Below are positions 1 through 11,085 of a stretch of DNA of 64,000 bases, one piece after another. The stretch is from the NCBI RefSeq assembly GCF_949987515.2, contig NC_082701.1, positions 39,263,755-39,327,754 of the forward strand. The letters run 5' to 3'. The translations under genes and the position numbers were made by a program. The first letter of the stretch is position 1, and each line of letters opens with the position of its first letter. The notes below the pieces were generated by a model, which saw only the letters and a program-made list of their open reading frames with translations, was not told where the DNA came from and made no database searches. Origin of the DNA: Delphinus delphis (lineage: Eukaryota > Chordata > Mammalia > Artiodactyla > Delphinidae).

Positions 1-1122
1 ATAACCTTATAAAAGCTCAAGTGCCTGAAGCCATTAGTTCAAGTTTAGCATCTTTTTAGAGCTCTACACGTGTAATCCTCAGCCTTTCCTGGCTAAAAGA
101 AGGAACTCAGATGGAGTATGGTTATATTCAGGGGAAACTGATCGGAACTGTACAGAATCCCACAGAGGGAGACGATAATCTGAGCCTGCCCTCCTCACCT
201 GCTGAGTGGTGCTTATCTTAGCAGAATTAGGAAGTTCTGACGCTTCTGTTGCGCTTTGCATCATTTACATTTACTTCCTGGGCACAGTACCATCTGGATT
301 TTCTCTTCCTCATTTAAAGTTTACTAATATAGAATGAGTCAGAAGCTTTTAACAGTATTCTATTTTTGTTTCCGTATTTGTCTCTACTGTATGTACCTTG
401 AGAGTTGCTCTATATTAGGATGTTTGTGACTTATCATCAACTACAGAAATATTTTTTAAAGTGTGGTCTGTGAGATAATGGTTATCAACTGCTCTAAAGA
501 TGCTTTTATCATTTGAAAAAGACTAATTAACACATACTGTAGGAAAACTTCTTTAAACACAGCTATTTTCTGGAAAGGAAAACACTGAAGGGGAGGAAGT
601 AAAAGAGGGAACATTTTATAAAACCTTCTAAAAGGCCAGTGTGGTTATCCTGTTGGAATAATGTAATTAAGGGGCATTGAATTGGATAAAATAACTTTTT
701 TTTTAAACTAGCCCCGTGAAAAGGAATAGAATTAAATAGCATAGTTTTTAAACCCGCATTCTGACAATCTGCATGTACATTTTAACGAATCCTAACATTT
801 ATTGAATGACAGGCTGGATTGGCAGCTACATCCAGAGTTGATGCCTTGAGAGACCTACCTGACAGGATGAACAAGGCTAGGTGTGGTGGCCTTGAATGCC
901 CATGCTAAGGAATAGCTGATAACCATGGGAAATTTTGAGCAGGGAACAGAAGGATCTGATATGAACTTTAGTTTCATTCTTGTAGAATGAAAACACGGAG
1001 GAAGCAAGGACTTAATCTTTTGTTTTCTTTGTCTAGCACCATTGTCAGTTCTAGCCTGTCAGGGCAAATTCAATAATAATTAATAGCTGTTGATGAGCCA
1101 GTCATTCTAGAATCGATTTTTT

Positions 1123-1457
1123 TTTTTTTTAAAGACACCAATTGTACTTGAACATTTGTTACTTTTTTAAAAAAATTAATTCTTTTTTTTTTTTTTGGCT
1201 GTGTTGGGTCTTCGTTTCTGTGCGAGGGCTTTCTCCAGTTGCGGCAAGCGGGGGCCACTCTTCATCGCGGTGCGCGGGCCTCTCACTATTGCGGCCTCTC
1301 TTGTTGCGGAGCACAGGCTCCAGACGCGCAGGCTCAGGAGTTGTGGCCCACGGGCCTAGTTGCTCCGCGGCATGTGGGATCTTCCCAGACCAGGGCTCGA
1401 ACCCGTGTCCCCTGCATTAGCAGGCAGATTCTCAACCACTGCGCCACCAGGGAAGCC
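1123..1457 (-). mobile_element. CHR SINE (full-length type) with apparent 3' transduction
   Basis: On the minus strand: tRNA-derived head with A and B boxes (box B GGTTCGAGCCC), SINE body about 1457-1195, A tail about 1194-1183, then about 55 bases of unrelated sequence and a second A run (1121-1134). The whole is bracketed by CTAGAATCGATTTTTT (1107-1122) and CTAGAATCAATTTTTT (1458-1473), 15 of 16 identical. Confidence 0.85.
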
Positions 1458-2644
1458 CTAGAATCAATTTTTTAATAAGCTGGCCAATAAATGAGAATTG
1501 ACATAAATTTAAGGATTTTTCAAAAGTAAGTGTTAATGTGATTTTCACAGACTCCTATGTTCCTTAAACATCTAGTAGGTGTGATGGTGGATAACTTAGC
1601 TTTAGCATAGAGAATGTGGCAGCTGATTAAACAAAGAAAACCCTCCTATGTATCTGTGTTAATTAGAGAGCATGAGTTGTCTAAGGAAACAGAAAGGTCA
1701 GAGAAAGCCTGGTGGGGAAAAAGAACAGTGAGCCTGGTCAGAGCTGACAGAATTCACCCTAATGATTTGACCAGCTAGCCATGACTGGGCAGGTCCCCCC
1801 CCATGACTGGGCATCCTCTCACCCAGATGTTCTAATTTGTAAATGCAAAGTGACTTCTTTATCAGCCTCTTGGGGAAATCTCCAGAGCTTGTGGACCTGC
1901 TATCTTCAGTAATCGTGCTGTCCTGAGCCCCAGGCTGTTTTCAGGTGATATTTCAGAAGGTGACTGACCACTGGAACTTTTCTGGGTGACCAGCAGCCGG
2001 GGAACGAGGTTCACCTGCCCCCAGTAATCAGCTTTCCATTTGAAAGAAAAATCAGTGGGGTGCCTCTTGTTTTCTAGGTTGCAGTTGATTGCGGTTGGCT
2101 CAGGCTGAGTTGTTTGGGAAATGAGTTTTGCCTGGCGTGAGTCAGCACTGCCCTGGGTAAACCGCCTGCTCTGTTGCAATCTTGCTTACCAAAGATACGT
2201 CCCCAGGCAGCACCATTCACTGCCTGAAAGCCGCTGCTGTTGGTTCCTGAGATGATCTCATCTGAACCCGGCTCCAAGGACCTCAGCAGCGGCAGGAACC
2301 GGAGGCAGCTTGCTTTCTGCCCTGGCCATGTTTTGAAACAGGCAAAATCAGGTAACCCCAGACTGTTTTTTCTTAGTGTCTTGAGCTAGACTGAGCTGAT
2401 GCAGAAACTGGGAAGAGCCTTAGTCTTTAGAAGTGAGTCAACGTGTTATCACGTTGGGTATCTGAAAGTCCTTCAACTCTTTGGAGGGGATGTTAGGGGA
2501 AAAGTTTCATTTCCTTTGGGATCTGGATGTGGTTTTGGACCTAATAAGACCGTTTATTATATAAACCTTAGAGAAATCAAACAGGTTTACAGCTTTATCC
2601 ATCTTTTGCTGTTGTAGTCTCTATTCTTTCTGTGTCTTGTGAGA

Positions 2645-2669
2645 AATGGTTTAGTCATACTAAACCATT
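2645..2669. repeat. Perfect short inverted repeat
   Basis: Arms AATGGTTTAGT and ACTAAACCATT, 11 bp each, separated by CAT. Confidence 0.95.
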
Positions 2670-2779
2670 GTTAAAGGAAGAGAGGGGGCAAACATATTTG
2701 CTTTTCTGCTTAATAATTTTGACTCCTGAATTGTAGAAAGCACTGTCTTACCAGTGAGTTTCTGAGGTGTTAATGAAGA

Positions 2780-3190
2780 CCCTCCCCTCATTCTGTTCAG
2801 ACTGCCGCCCTATCTCCTTCCTGCTCTTCACTTCTAAACTTCTGAAATCTTCAGCCTCAGCACCAGGCAGTAACCCTCTTTAAAGTTTGCTCTTTCCTGT
2901 GCCTTACAATTACCCCCAGGTGGTCCATGTTCACTCTACTTCAGGCCTTTGCGCAGGCAAGCCTTCTCTGAGACACCCTGCCCCAGCTTAACCTGGCCAA
3001 CTGGCTTAACTGGCTGGAGTCTGAAAATCACTTCTTCCATGAAATCTCTTCTTACTCACCAAGACTGGATGAGTACTCAGGAGCATCCTGTGTCTCCTCG
3101 ATCGTGGACTAGATTGAGAAGCAGCACCTGTTTTGTTAGAATTATATCCATGGTACTTGGCACATAGTAGGTCCTTAGTAAGAGTAGAAT
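2780..3190 (+). mobile_element. L2 LINE 3' end
   Basis: Matches the L2 3' pattern: CTTCAGGCCTTTGCGCAGGC, the CTTCTCTGAGACACCCTGCCC phrase, then ACTTGGCACATAGTAGGTCC at the end. Diverged, ancient. Confidence 0.7.
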
Positions 3191-4690
3191 GAGCACGAGC
3201 CTCCACTGTACTTCCTCAACTCGGATCCTCTTAGCAGCTCTTTGTTATTTTGGCTTCTACCCCCATTACCCTATTCCTGTTTTCCTGAAGATTACAAGTA
3301 AACTCCTGATTTCCAGGCCCAGTATTCTGGTCCTGATTTCAGCCTCCATCTTACTTAATCTCTGCCTAGCATTTGGCAGTATTGAACCATTCTTTTTTTT
3401 TCCCCAGCAGCCTTCTCTCTGTGGCTTTGTGGCCACCTTGTCTCTTCTGAGTTTCCAGAGTATCCTTCCATTATTTATTCTCATTTTCTTTTGATTATCC
3501 CATAAGTGTCGAGGTGCTCCAGCGCTTTGTCTTGGGTTTCTTTTCACTCTTTTCCCAGCCCTTTCCTCTAAGGATCTCAAATATGTCCATGAATTCAGCC
3601 ATCCTCAGTATGTTTTGCCAGCCCAGCTGTCTCTCCCAAACTTCAGATCCTTATTTCCAACTTGACAAATCTTGACAAGCTTTGTCCAACTTCACAAACC
3701 TACCAGGTTTGTCTTAAGTTCAACACGTACATAACAAGTCATTATCTCCCCTACCCAGTATCTGTTATCTGCTTGTATTGCTGTATGTTTGAACTCTGTT
3801 AATTATATCTACCAAATCTGCCTCTTCATTCTTTTTATGCCACACATCTCTAAATATGATAAATCTGTGGTTGCTAAACCCTCTTGATTATATTGGCGTA
3901 CTGTTTGATGTGTGTCTTTTCTTCATTCCCACTGTATTGCTTTAATTTATCATAGGTCAAAAACTATTTTGTTTAACCAGCCCAATGGCTTAAAATTTTA
4001 TGTGTGAAGACTTTTAGGCGGGGCCTGCATTCTTCCAAGATCACAGATAATCACCATTCTCCCAGATGTTACACAACGAAGATGTCACTTTTGACCTACT
4101 TTGCCTCCAGGAATTTGAGTTTGTAACTTCTGATTCAAAGCCTTATCAAATCTTGATTGTGCTTTTGTCACTGCACCATAGATCCTTCTCTGCTCCAACC
4201 TCTCATTCTTGTTGCCAAAGTTATGTTCCTAAAGGCCAAATCTAATCTTTTCATTCGCAACGTTTCAGAGTGCCATTTGTTCTCTGTTTCCTACTTAGCT
4301 AGATTGGGAAAGTCCTTCATAATTTGACCCTATCCTACCTGTTACTCATTTTATCTCCCTCTCCTTTTCCCAGCCATTTCTCTCCTCTCCAACCTCCCTG
4401 AACTCTTCATTTTTCCAGTCCCTGGTTATACCACATCCTTTTAGGACACTGTGCCATTTCCTGGTGGTTCCCCCTCCTCTCTGACAGGCAAAGTGCTCAT
4501 CCCCAGGAGACTTAGTTCATATGTGAATCCTTCCCTGACTTCCTCCGGTAGTTATTCTTCCTTATTTGGACTTCCACAGCAGTGTCTGTCTCTTCCACTA
4601 GACTGTTGAATTCCTTCACTGGACCTGGTCCTTGACGTAGAGCTCAGCACCATTAGACAGTGGCTAAAGTGGGTCTCCAGGGTCAAACCA
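3190..4690 (+). mobile_element. L2 LINE, ORF2 end and 3' end
   Basis: Long pyrimidine-rich stretch with L2 phrases in order: GAGGTGCTCCAGCGCTTTGTC, TTCAACACGTACATAACAAG, AAGGCCAAATCTAATCTTTTC, CCTTCCCTGACTTCC, CCACTAGACTGTTGAATTCC. No intact reading frame remains. Confidence 0.7.
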
Positions 4691-5535
4691 CTAGTCAAAA
4701 CATCTTTATTAGTCTTGGCAGTATTAGAAAATCCATAAGCTTTCTAGTTAGATGGCATGTTTTTGTTCTTGTTTGATGAACTTGAGCCCATGGTGCCTAT
4801 TCTGTATATGTCACCTGAAACCATCAAGTAACCATCCAAAGTTAATTTGAAGATTTATAGGACTTCCTGAAACCTAGTTCTAGACCATCACCTAACGTAG
4901 TATAGTACCTTACAAAATTATTCCCTTGTATCATTTTATTTGATACCTACAGTACCCTGTGTTGGGTAGGTTTTGTTATCCCTATTTTATCGGTGATTGT
5001 AAAGCTACTTCTGACATTGAAGCATACATTCTGGTAAGACTCAGAGGGAAAACATGTTTTTACACTGCTGTAAGCACCTGGTTTGTCTCTTTGTAGATAA
5101 ATATACCTTGTTGGGTTCTACAGAAAAGGTGCCTTTGCTCAGTAGGTGGGTGCTAAAGGTCTTGTCTTTTGCAAGGCCACTTTATCTTCGAGGTGGAAGG
5201 AGGAGGTACTCAGAGCCTACTTGGCCTTGGAGAGGCCTTGACCGTGGTTGGAGACCTTGATTGACATGAATGGTATGCCCACTCCAGCCTCTCAAGCTTT
5301 TCTGTTGTGCTTCAGATACCTAGAATTTGTTAAAATCTACCTCAATAGTGGAGCGTCAAACCAGGTTGATGAGTGAAGGGAGTCATCACAAAATGGAATA
5401 AGGTGAGCTTTAAAAGAAGAAGGGGTTTCACATTAATTCTAATAAGTGATTAAGTTTGTAGGGTAATTCACAACTTTTGGGGGGCTAACATGCCATATTG
5501 GGGACTGTGGAATTTGATTATAGAAAGGTGAACCA

Positions 5536-5678
5536 GGGAATTCCTTTGGCGGTCCAGTGGTTAGGACTCTGTGCTTCCACTGCTGGGGGCATGGGTTCGA
5601 TTCCTGGTTGGGGAACTAAGATCCTGCATGCTGTGCTATGTGGCAAAAATAAATAAATAACTAAATAAAAGTAAAATA
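5536..5678 (+). mobile_element. Short CHR-type tRNA-derived SINE
   Basis: Begins GGGAATTCCTTTGGCGGTCC with B box GGTTCGATTCC and ends in an AAATA-rich tail. Target-site duplication AGAAAGGTGAACCA (5522-5535) / AGAAAGATGAACCA (5679-5692). Confidence 0.9.
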
Positions 5679-6024
5679 AGAAAGATGAACCATAAGGGCT
5701 GGGACATAACATCTGTTAGATACTGGCATGTGGAATCCAATATTGGTCCGCCCATACTTAAGAGAGGAATAAAGATGATTAAAAAGTTAAAAAAAATTCC
5801 TTATCGTTATACGTTTAAAAAAAAATAGAAAGATTTTAGCCTAGAGAAGGAAAAGCTAAGGGATGGCTTGATTACCATCTTTGAGTACAAGAATAGTTTT
5901 TGCTTGGGGATTTTGATTAATTGGTCTTCCTATATTTCAAAGATTTAAGAGGAAATGGGCTTAAATTGGGGGAGGAGTGATTTTAATGAATATGAGGAAG
6001 AGTTTCTTTTTTTTAATTTTTAAA

Positions 6025-6353
6025 ATTTTTTTGGCTGCGTTGGGTCTTTGTTGCTGCAGGTGGGCTTTCTCTAGTTGTGGCGAGCGGGGGCTACTCTTCA
6101 TTGCGGTGCGCGGGCTTCTCATTGTGGTGGCTTCTCTTGTTGTGGAGCACAGGCTCTAGGCGTGCGGGCTTCAGTAGTTGCAGCACGTGGGTTCAGTATA
6201 TGTGGTTCACGGGCTCTAGAGCGCAGGCTCAGTAGTTGTGGCTCACGGGCTTAGTTGCTCCGCGGCATGTGGGATCTTCCCAGACCAGGGCACGAACCCG
6301 TGTCCCCTGCATTGGCAGGTGGATTCTTAACCACTGTGCCACCAGGGAAGTCC
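6025..6353 (-). mobile_element. CHR SINE, long type
   Basis: Poly-T start, then the TTGGCTGCGTTGGGTCTTTG arm and head ending CACCAGGGAAGTCC. The middle is expanded by partly repeated CAGTAGTTG(T/C) segments. No clear target duplication seen. Confidence 0.88.
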
Positions 6354-7002
6354 TGAATTCGGTTTTAATGGATGATCAGAATTTTGGGCAGGTGGAGCAA
6401 ACGAATGGGAAATTCATACTTCTGAAGCAGAAAGTGGGTGTTATATTGCTCATATAATTTCAGAAGATTGGAGGAAACTAGTTTGGGGAAAGACGAAGGG
6501 TTTGGTTTTGAGTGTCTTTGGTATGCTAGATTTAAAGTCTGGATATCTAGCAGGAATTTGGAAATGACTACTAAAACTGAAGCCTGAGATTGATTCCAAA
6601 GACTGAGGACTCTATTCATTCAATGGATACTTACTGAGCTTCCACTGTGTGCCAGACAACTGCACTGTAGGGAAGGTGAGCCGAAGTCTGATGGATAAGG
6701 AGCTGGCTTTGTGAAGAGCTGTGGAGGATGTTCCTGGCAGGAAAGGAACCACAAGTGTGCAGGCCTTGGGGGCAATAAATGATTTTTTTTTTTGAGGAAG
6801 TCAAAATAAAAGGAGACCACCAAGGGCCTCGAGTGAGGTGAATGGGGGGTGGAGGGTGATGGGGGTGTGTGGCATGAGGTAAAGCAGAAGAGGTAGGCAG
6901 GGCCCACATCACATGGGGCCTTTGTGGGCCGTAGTGAGTCTCGGTTTTACAAAAGGGCATGGTGGGAAACCACTGAAGGCTTTAAAGCAGGAGAGTAACA
7001 AG

Positions 7003-7026
7003 TGTGCGTGTGTGTGTGTGTGTGTA
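7003..7026. repeat. (TG)n microsatellite
   Basis: GTGTGCG(TG)n run immediately beside the poly-T of the SINE at 7027. Confidence 0.9.
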
Positions 7027-7140
7027 TTTTTTTTGGCCACGCCACGTGGCTTGCGTGATCTCAGTTCCCCCACCAAGTATTGAACCCAGGCCACAGCAGT
7101 GAAAGCCTGGAATCCTAACCACTGGGCCATCGGGGAACTC
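7027..7140 (-). mobile_element. Short CHR-type SINE, diverged
   Basis: Minus-strand copy: TTTTTTTTGGCCACGCC at the tail side and ACTGGGCCATCGGGGAACTC at the head. More diverged than the other copies. Its tail adjoins a TG microsatellite. Confidence 0.8.
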
Positions 7141-8189
7141 AGGCAGAGTATAGTTTTTAAAAGAGAAGTTTACCCTGACTACTATGTGGAGAAAAGAGAG
7201 TGGCAAAGAGGAGGCCAGTAAGGAGGTGTTTGCTCTAGTTTTTGAGAAAGATAATGGCATATAAGTCAGGGTGTGGCCATGGACATAGGAGGGATGTTTG
7301 CAGGATATATTTTAAAAGTAAAACCAATAGAATTCACTAGAGAAGGAAAGGAAGAATGGTTAGTCCAGGGCCCTAGAAGATATTTAAGGGGCAAAAGGAG
7401 GAGCCAGGGAAGGACAGGGAGGAAAATATGTCTTTAAAGGAGAGTCAAGCTATTGCACTTTCAGTGGGAATCAAAGGGAAGAAGATAGGTAGGTCATCGG
7501 CATATGGGAGGTCGTCAAGGTTTGATGTAGGAAAAAGCCGTGCATTTAGCCATCACAAGATCATTGGTGACCTTGGAGAAAGGGCTTTCAGTAGATTGAA
7601 GCACAGTTCATGAACAAGTGTGTGACATGGAAGTGAAGTAGAGCACCAGCTATTCTATGGGGGAATTGAAGAGAAAGGGAGACTGAGCTGAGAGCTCACT
7701 TTGTGCAAACTTGTAAGGGACGTATGTGTGTAGAGGCAGGTTTTCTAAAAACTGTAATGGACCAATGTTCACTGAGCATCTTCTCTGTGCCCGTCACTGT
7801 GCTAGGAGCTATACCAACTCTATTCTATTTATCTTTGTCTTGAACCAATTTCCATAAAAGTGTAGTGACCTCCAAAATGAATTTCCAAATTTTAGGGACA
7901 TATGGAACCTTTTTTGGGGTATGGGAAGGAATTATTAGAGCTAAGTTTTTCTGTATTTTTATCTTACCCTTTGAAATTTCTTCTTAGTGTTCTGCTTTAT
8001 ATAGAACACAGTATATTTGTGTAGTAGTACTTGTCTAATTTGCTGTTAAATATAGATACATTGGAGATGTACTAATTTTTTTTTTAACTAATGGTCAAAA
8101 ATGGTGGATTCTACTGGCCCTGTGAATAAAGGGGAGGTTTTGAGATGGAAAGAAAAGAAGAGGTAGAGAGAAGGGTGGGAAATTAACAT

Positions 8190-8375
8190 GCCAGTTAGTC
8201 TGCACATTGTTTTAAACCTGTTAAGAACCCTGTGAAGTTATTTTCCCCCATTTTACAGATAAGAAACTGAGGTCTGGAGAAATTAACTTGTCTGAGGTCA
8301 CACAACCAGTTAAGTGATGGAACTGGAATTTGAAACTGGGTCTGTTTTACTTGAAAGCCTTATCACCTCGCTTAT
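8190..8375 (-). mobile_element. MIR SINE
   Basis: TTTTACAGATAAGAAACTGAGG and GAGGTCACACAACCAGTTAAG, the MIR core in reverse orientation. Confidence 0.8.
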
Positions 8376-8409
8376 TCTTCCCCTTCTTCTTCTGCTTACT
8401 GCTCTTTCA

Positions 8410-8583
8410 TATTTTTCCATTTAATTCTCACAGTGATTCTACAAGGAACAGATTAGAATACCTGTTTTGCAATTGAGGACTCTGAGGCACAAATGAAACA
8501 ATCAGCGCATGGTCACATATCTGGTCTGTGGCACCAGCTGGACTCCTGACCCCAGTGTTCCCCACTGCACCACCATTGCCTCT
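8410..8583 (-). mobile_element. MIR SINE
   Basis: TTTAATTCTCACAGTGATTC, then GAGGACTCTGAGGCACAAATG and GTCACATATCTGG in MIR order. Confidence 0.75.
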
Positions 8584-8714
8584 CAAGTGGACAGGGCCCA
8601 GTTGAATTGTTTTGGTAAAGTAGGAGAGGAGGTTTCTAGTTATCTGACAAAGAAGGAGTGGAAGAGGGGATAGGGTTTGGAAGATTACTTAAGAGTAACA
8701 GTTCCAATTTTTTT

Positions 8715-8885
8715 GAGCTATTACTCTGTTGTTAATTACCTCAGTTAGGTACTTCATTGTACAGATTTGGAAGATGAAGTTTAAGGAAGTTAAGTACCTC
8801 ACGTACCTCAACTGAGATCACACAGGAAGAATTTGAGTTGTGTCTAACTCCAGGCCCTATGTTCTAAATCCTGCACAACACTGCT
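8715..8885 (-). mobile_element. MIR SINE, diverged
   Basis: TTGTACAGATTTGGAAGATG and GATCACACAGGAAGAATTTG in MIR order. Third of three adjacent MIRs. Confidence 0.6.
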
Positions 8886-9758
8886 CTTTGGAAAGTTGCT
8901 ATGAGACATCAACTAGAGATGAATAAAAGATTTCTGAGCCCATTGATGGCTTGGTCCCAGTTGTATGAATTTGTTGGGAACCCAGTAAATAAAGTCTTCT
9001 GACTTTTCTGTAATACTTGGTAGCTCAGGTATGGAGAGATTGAGGAAAGGAGGGGAAGAAAAGTGTAGAATAAGAATTCAGTAAATCAGAAGAGGGCCTC
9101 AGGGTGCAGCAATGGCAGATCGCAATGGATTGTGTTAAGAAAAGTCATGTTTGAAATTCATTCTTATGATAAATATTTATGGTGGTTCTGTTTGATGCAC
9201 GATATTTTGGGATGTGGCCAAAAAAGAATGCAAAGATGGACAAGATGGCATCTTTGACCTCTAGAAGGTTAGAGAGGGAGAATAAGTGTTTCACCACAGT
9301 GCATGATTGGAGGGTATGAGAGAGGTGGAAAGTAAGGAGAAGTATGGAAAAGTATCATCCAGGTTGACTTATTGTAGATTGAGGGTGGCATCAGGTAGGA
9401 CTGGTCAGCTGGGTGCCATCTAGCTTCTCAGGAAGACCTCTGAGGATTTTGGTCACTATGTTTCAGGTCTGATTCTTCTTAATGGATTTTGCTTTGTACC
9501 TGGAAATGATCAGTCTTTTGGAGACAGGATTTTGTTCAGACTTGAGTGACTGTGCTCAGAGTGGAACGCCAATTTTTATTTTAGAGTGGATTCCTTTCCT
9601 GTTGTCTGGATCCTGGATTTTGCTAGGACATTGCTGTTAAATATCAAGAGATCTGAAAAATGAAATTTAATAATATCAAGCTTGCGTTCGTGAGCATGGA
9701 ATAATGTGACAGGATAGTTGGTAGGAGAGAACACAGTTACAAAAAGGCTAAGATTATT

Positions 9759-9964
9759 ATTTTTTATTTTTGCGGTACGCGGGCCTCTCACCGCCGTGGC
9801 CTCTCCCGTTGCGGAGCACAGGCTTCCGGACGCACAGGCTCAGCGGCCATGGCTCACGGGCCCAGCCGCTCCGCGGCATGTGGGATCCTCCCGGACCAGG
9901 GCACGAACCCATGTCCCTTGCATCGGTAGGCGGACTCTTAACCACTGCGCCACCAGGGAAGCCC
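9759..9964 (-). mobile_element. Young CHR SINE, deletion type
   Basis: Lacks the long 3' arm and starts at GCGGTACGCGGGCCTCTCAC. Perfect 15-bp target duplication AAGGCTAAGATTATT at 9744-9758 and 9965-9979. High similarity to the copies at 20910 and 39732 suggests a recent subfamily. Confidence 0.92.
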
Positions 9965-9979
9965 AAGGCTAAGATTATT

Positions 9980-10195
9980 TATTGCTCGCTGTATGCCAGG
10001 TATTGCACTAAGTGCTTTGCATACAGTAGGACATTTAATTCTCCCAGTGGTCCTCCTGCAAAGTAGGCACAATTATCCTCAGTTTTCAGATGAGGAAACC
10101 AAGGCTCTGTCCAAGCTAGTAGGAGGCTGAACTGAGATTGGAACCAAGTCCCTCTGACTCCAAGAACCCATATACCCCTAACTGCTACTATATGC
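9980..10195 (-). mobile_element. MIR SINE
   Basis: TATGCCAGGTATTGCACTAAG, CAGATGAGGAAACCAAGGC, then TGAGATTGGAACCAAGTCC. The young SINE at 9759 is inserted at its edge. Confidence 0.82.
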
Positions 10196-10699
10196 TGTTT
10201 CTGTTTAAGCTTCATGAAGGAACCTTGTCCCATCACAGAGAAGATGGCTTGTCGCCTCTTTGCAGTGTTTCTCTGCCTTGGGTGATTCTGGAGTCAATGT
10301 GGCCCCCTCTATTTTTTCTACATTTTTCTAAGTTTCTTTGTTGACCACACTTTGATGTGGTCACATTCTTTGTTTAAATATATTAATGCCATCATCCAAG
10401 CCTTTTTGTCCGCTTCTTTTCTTGCTTTTGGTTTGGAAGACATTGTATCTCTTTGGAGGGACTCTGTGTATCTTCACACATTGATTTTGTGTTGATTTTA
10501 TTACCTTAATTTTATGGGTTAAGTTATGAGATTCCTCCAGCTCCTAACTTGTCAACCTCCCTCCCCACCGCCCCACTCCCCTTCCTTCCCCACTGGATTT
10601 AAGTTCAAATTCTGAGTCTGATTTTGGAATACTCAGTCTGGCTCCAATCCAGCTATCCAATTTAGCCATGGCTCTCTGGATCGTTACCTATTATTATTA

Positions 10700-11085
10700 C
10701 CATCTCTCCCTTCATACCCACTTATGTCTCAAATTAAATCTAGTTACTTACTGAAACGATATGTCCTTGATTTCCTACTTGTGTACCCTTGTTTCTGTTG
10801 TTTTTGGCTTGAAATGTCATTCTTCCTATGAAGCCTTCTCTGATCCCTCACTGGGAGTAATCATTTCCTCCTTTGAGTCTCACAGTGGAGGATTCTTTTA
10901 TGTCTCCTTTATGGCACAGCACACTTTCTGCCATATTTTTCAACTGTTTGTGTACATGCCTTTATCTCTCCTACTAGACCATAAACTCATTGAGCAGAGC
11001 TATCTGGTTGACCTTTGTATCTCCTCTAGAGTCTAGTTCCATTCCCTGCACATAGTAGACATTGGATAGCTATTGGATGAATGGA
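10700..11085 (+). mobile_element. L2 LINE 3' end
   Basis: GAAGCCTTCTCTGATCCCTC, then CTACTAGACCATAAACTCATTG and CACATAGTAGACATTGGATA, the standard L2 tail order, ending in a GGATGAATGG run. Confidence 0.75.

Larger units (their letters stand above)
6600..7620. repeat. Ancient interspersed repeat, family not named
   Basis: Starts ATTCATTCAATGGATAC / CCACTGTGTGCCAGAC and carries GAAACCACTGAAGGCTTTAAAGC and GACCTTGGAGAAAGGGCTTTC. The same set of phrases recurs near 19610-21560 and 32390-33480, so this is a shared repeat rather than a unique gene. I recognise the pattern as widespread in mammals but cannot name it securely. Confidence 0.55.

Noticed and set aside
9759..9964. Possible tRNA gene from A/B-box sequences
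   Set aside because: The boxes belong to the tRNA-derived head of a SINE; no cloverleaf-competent mature tRNA end. The same applies to every other CHR copy.
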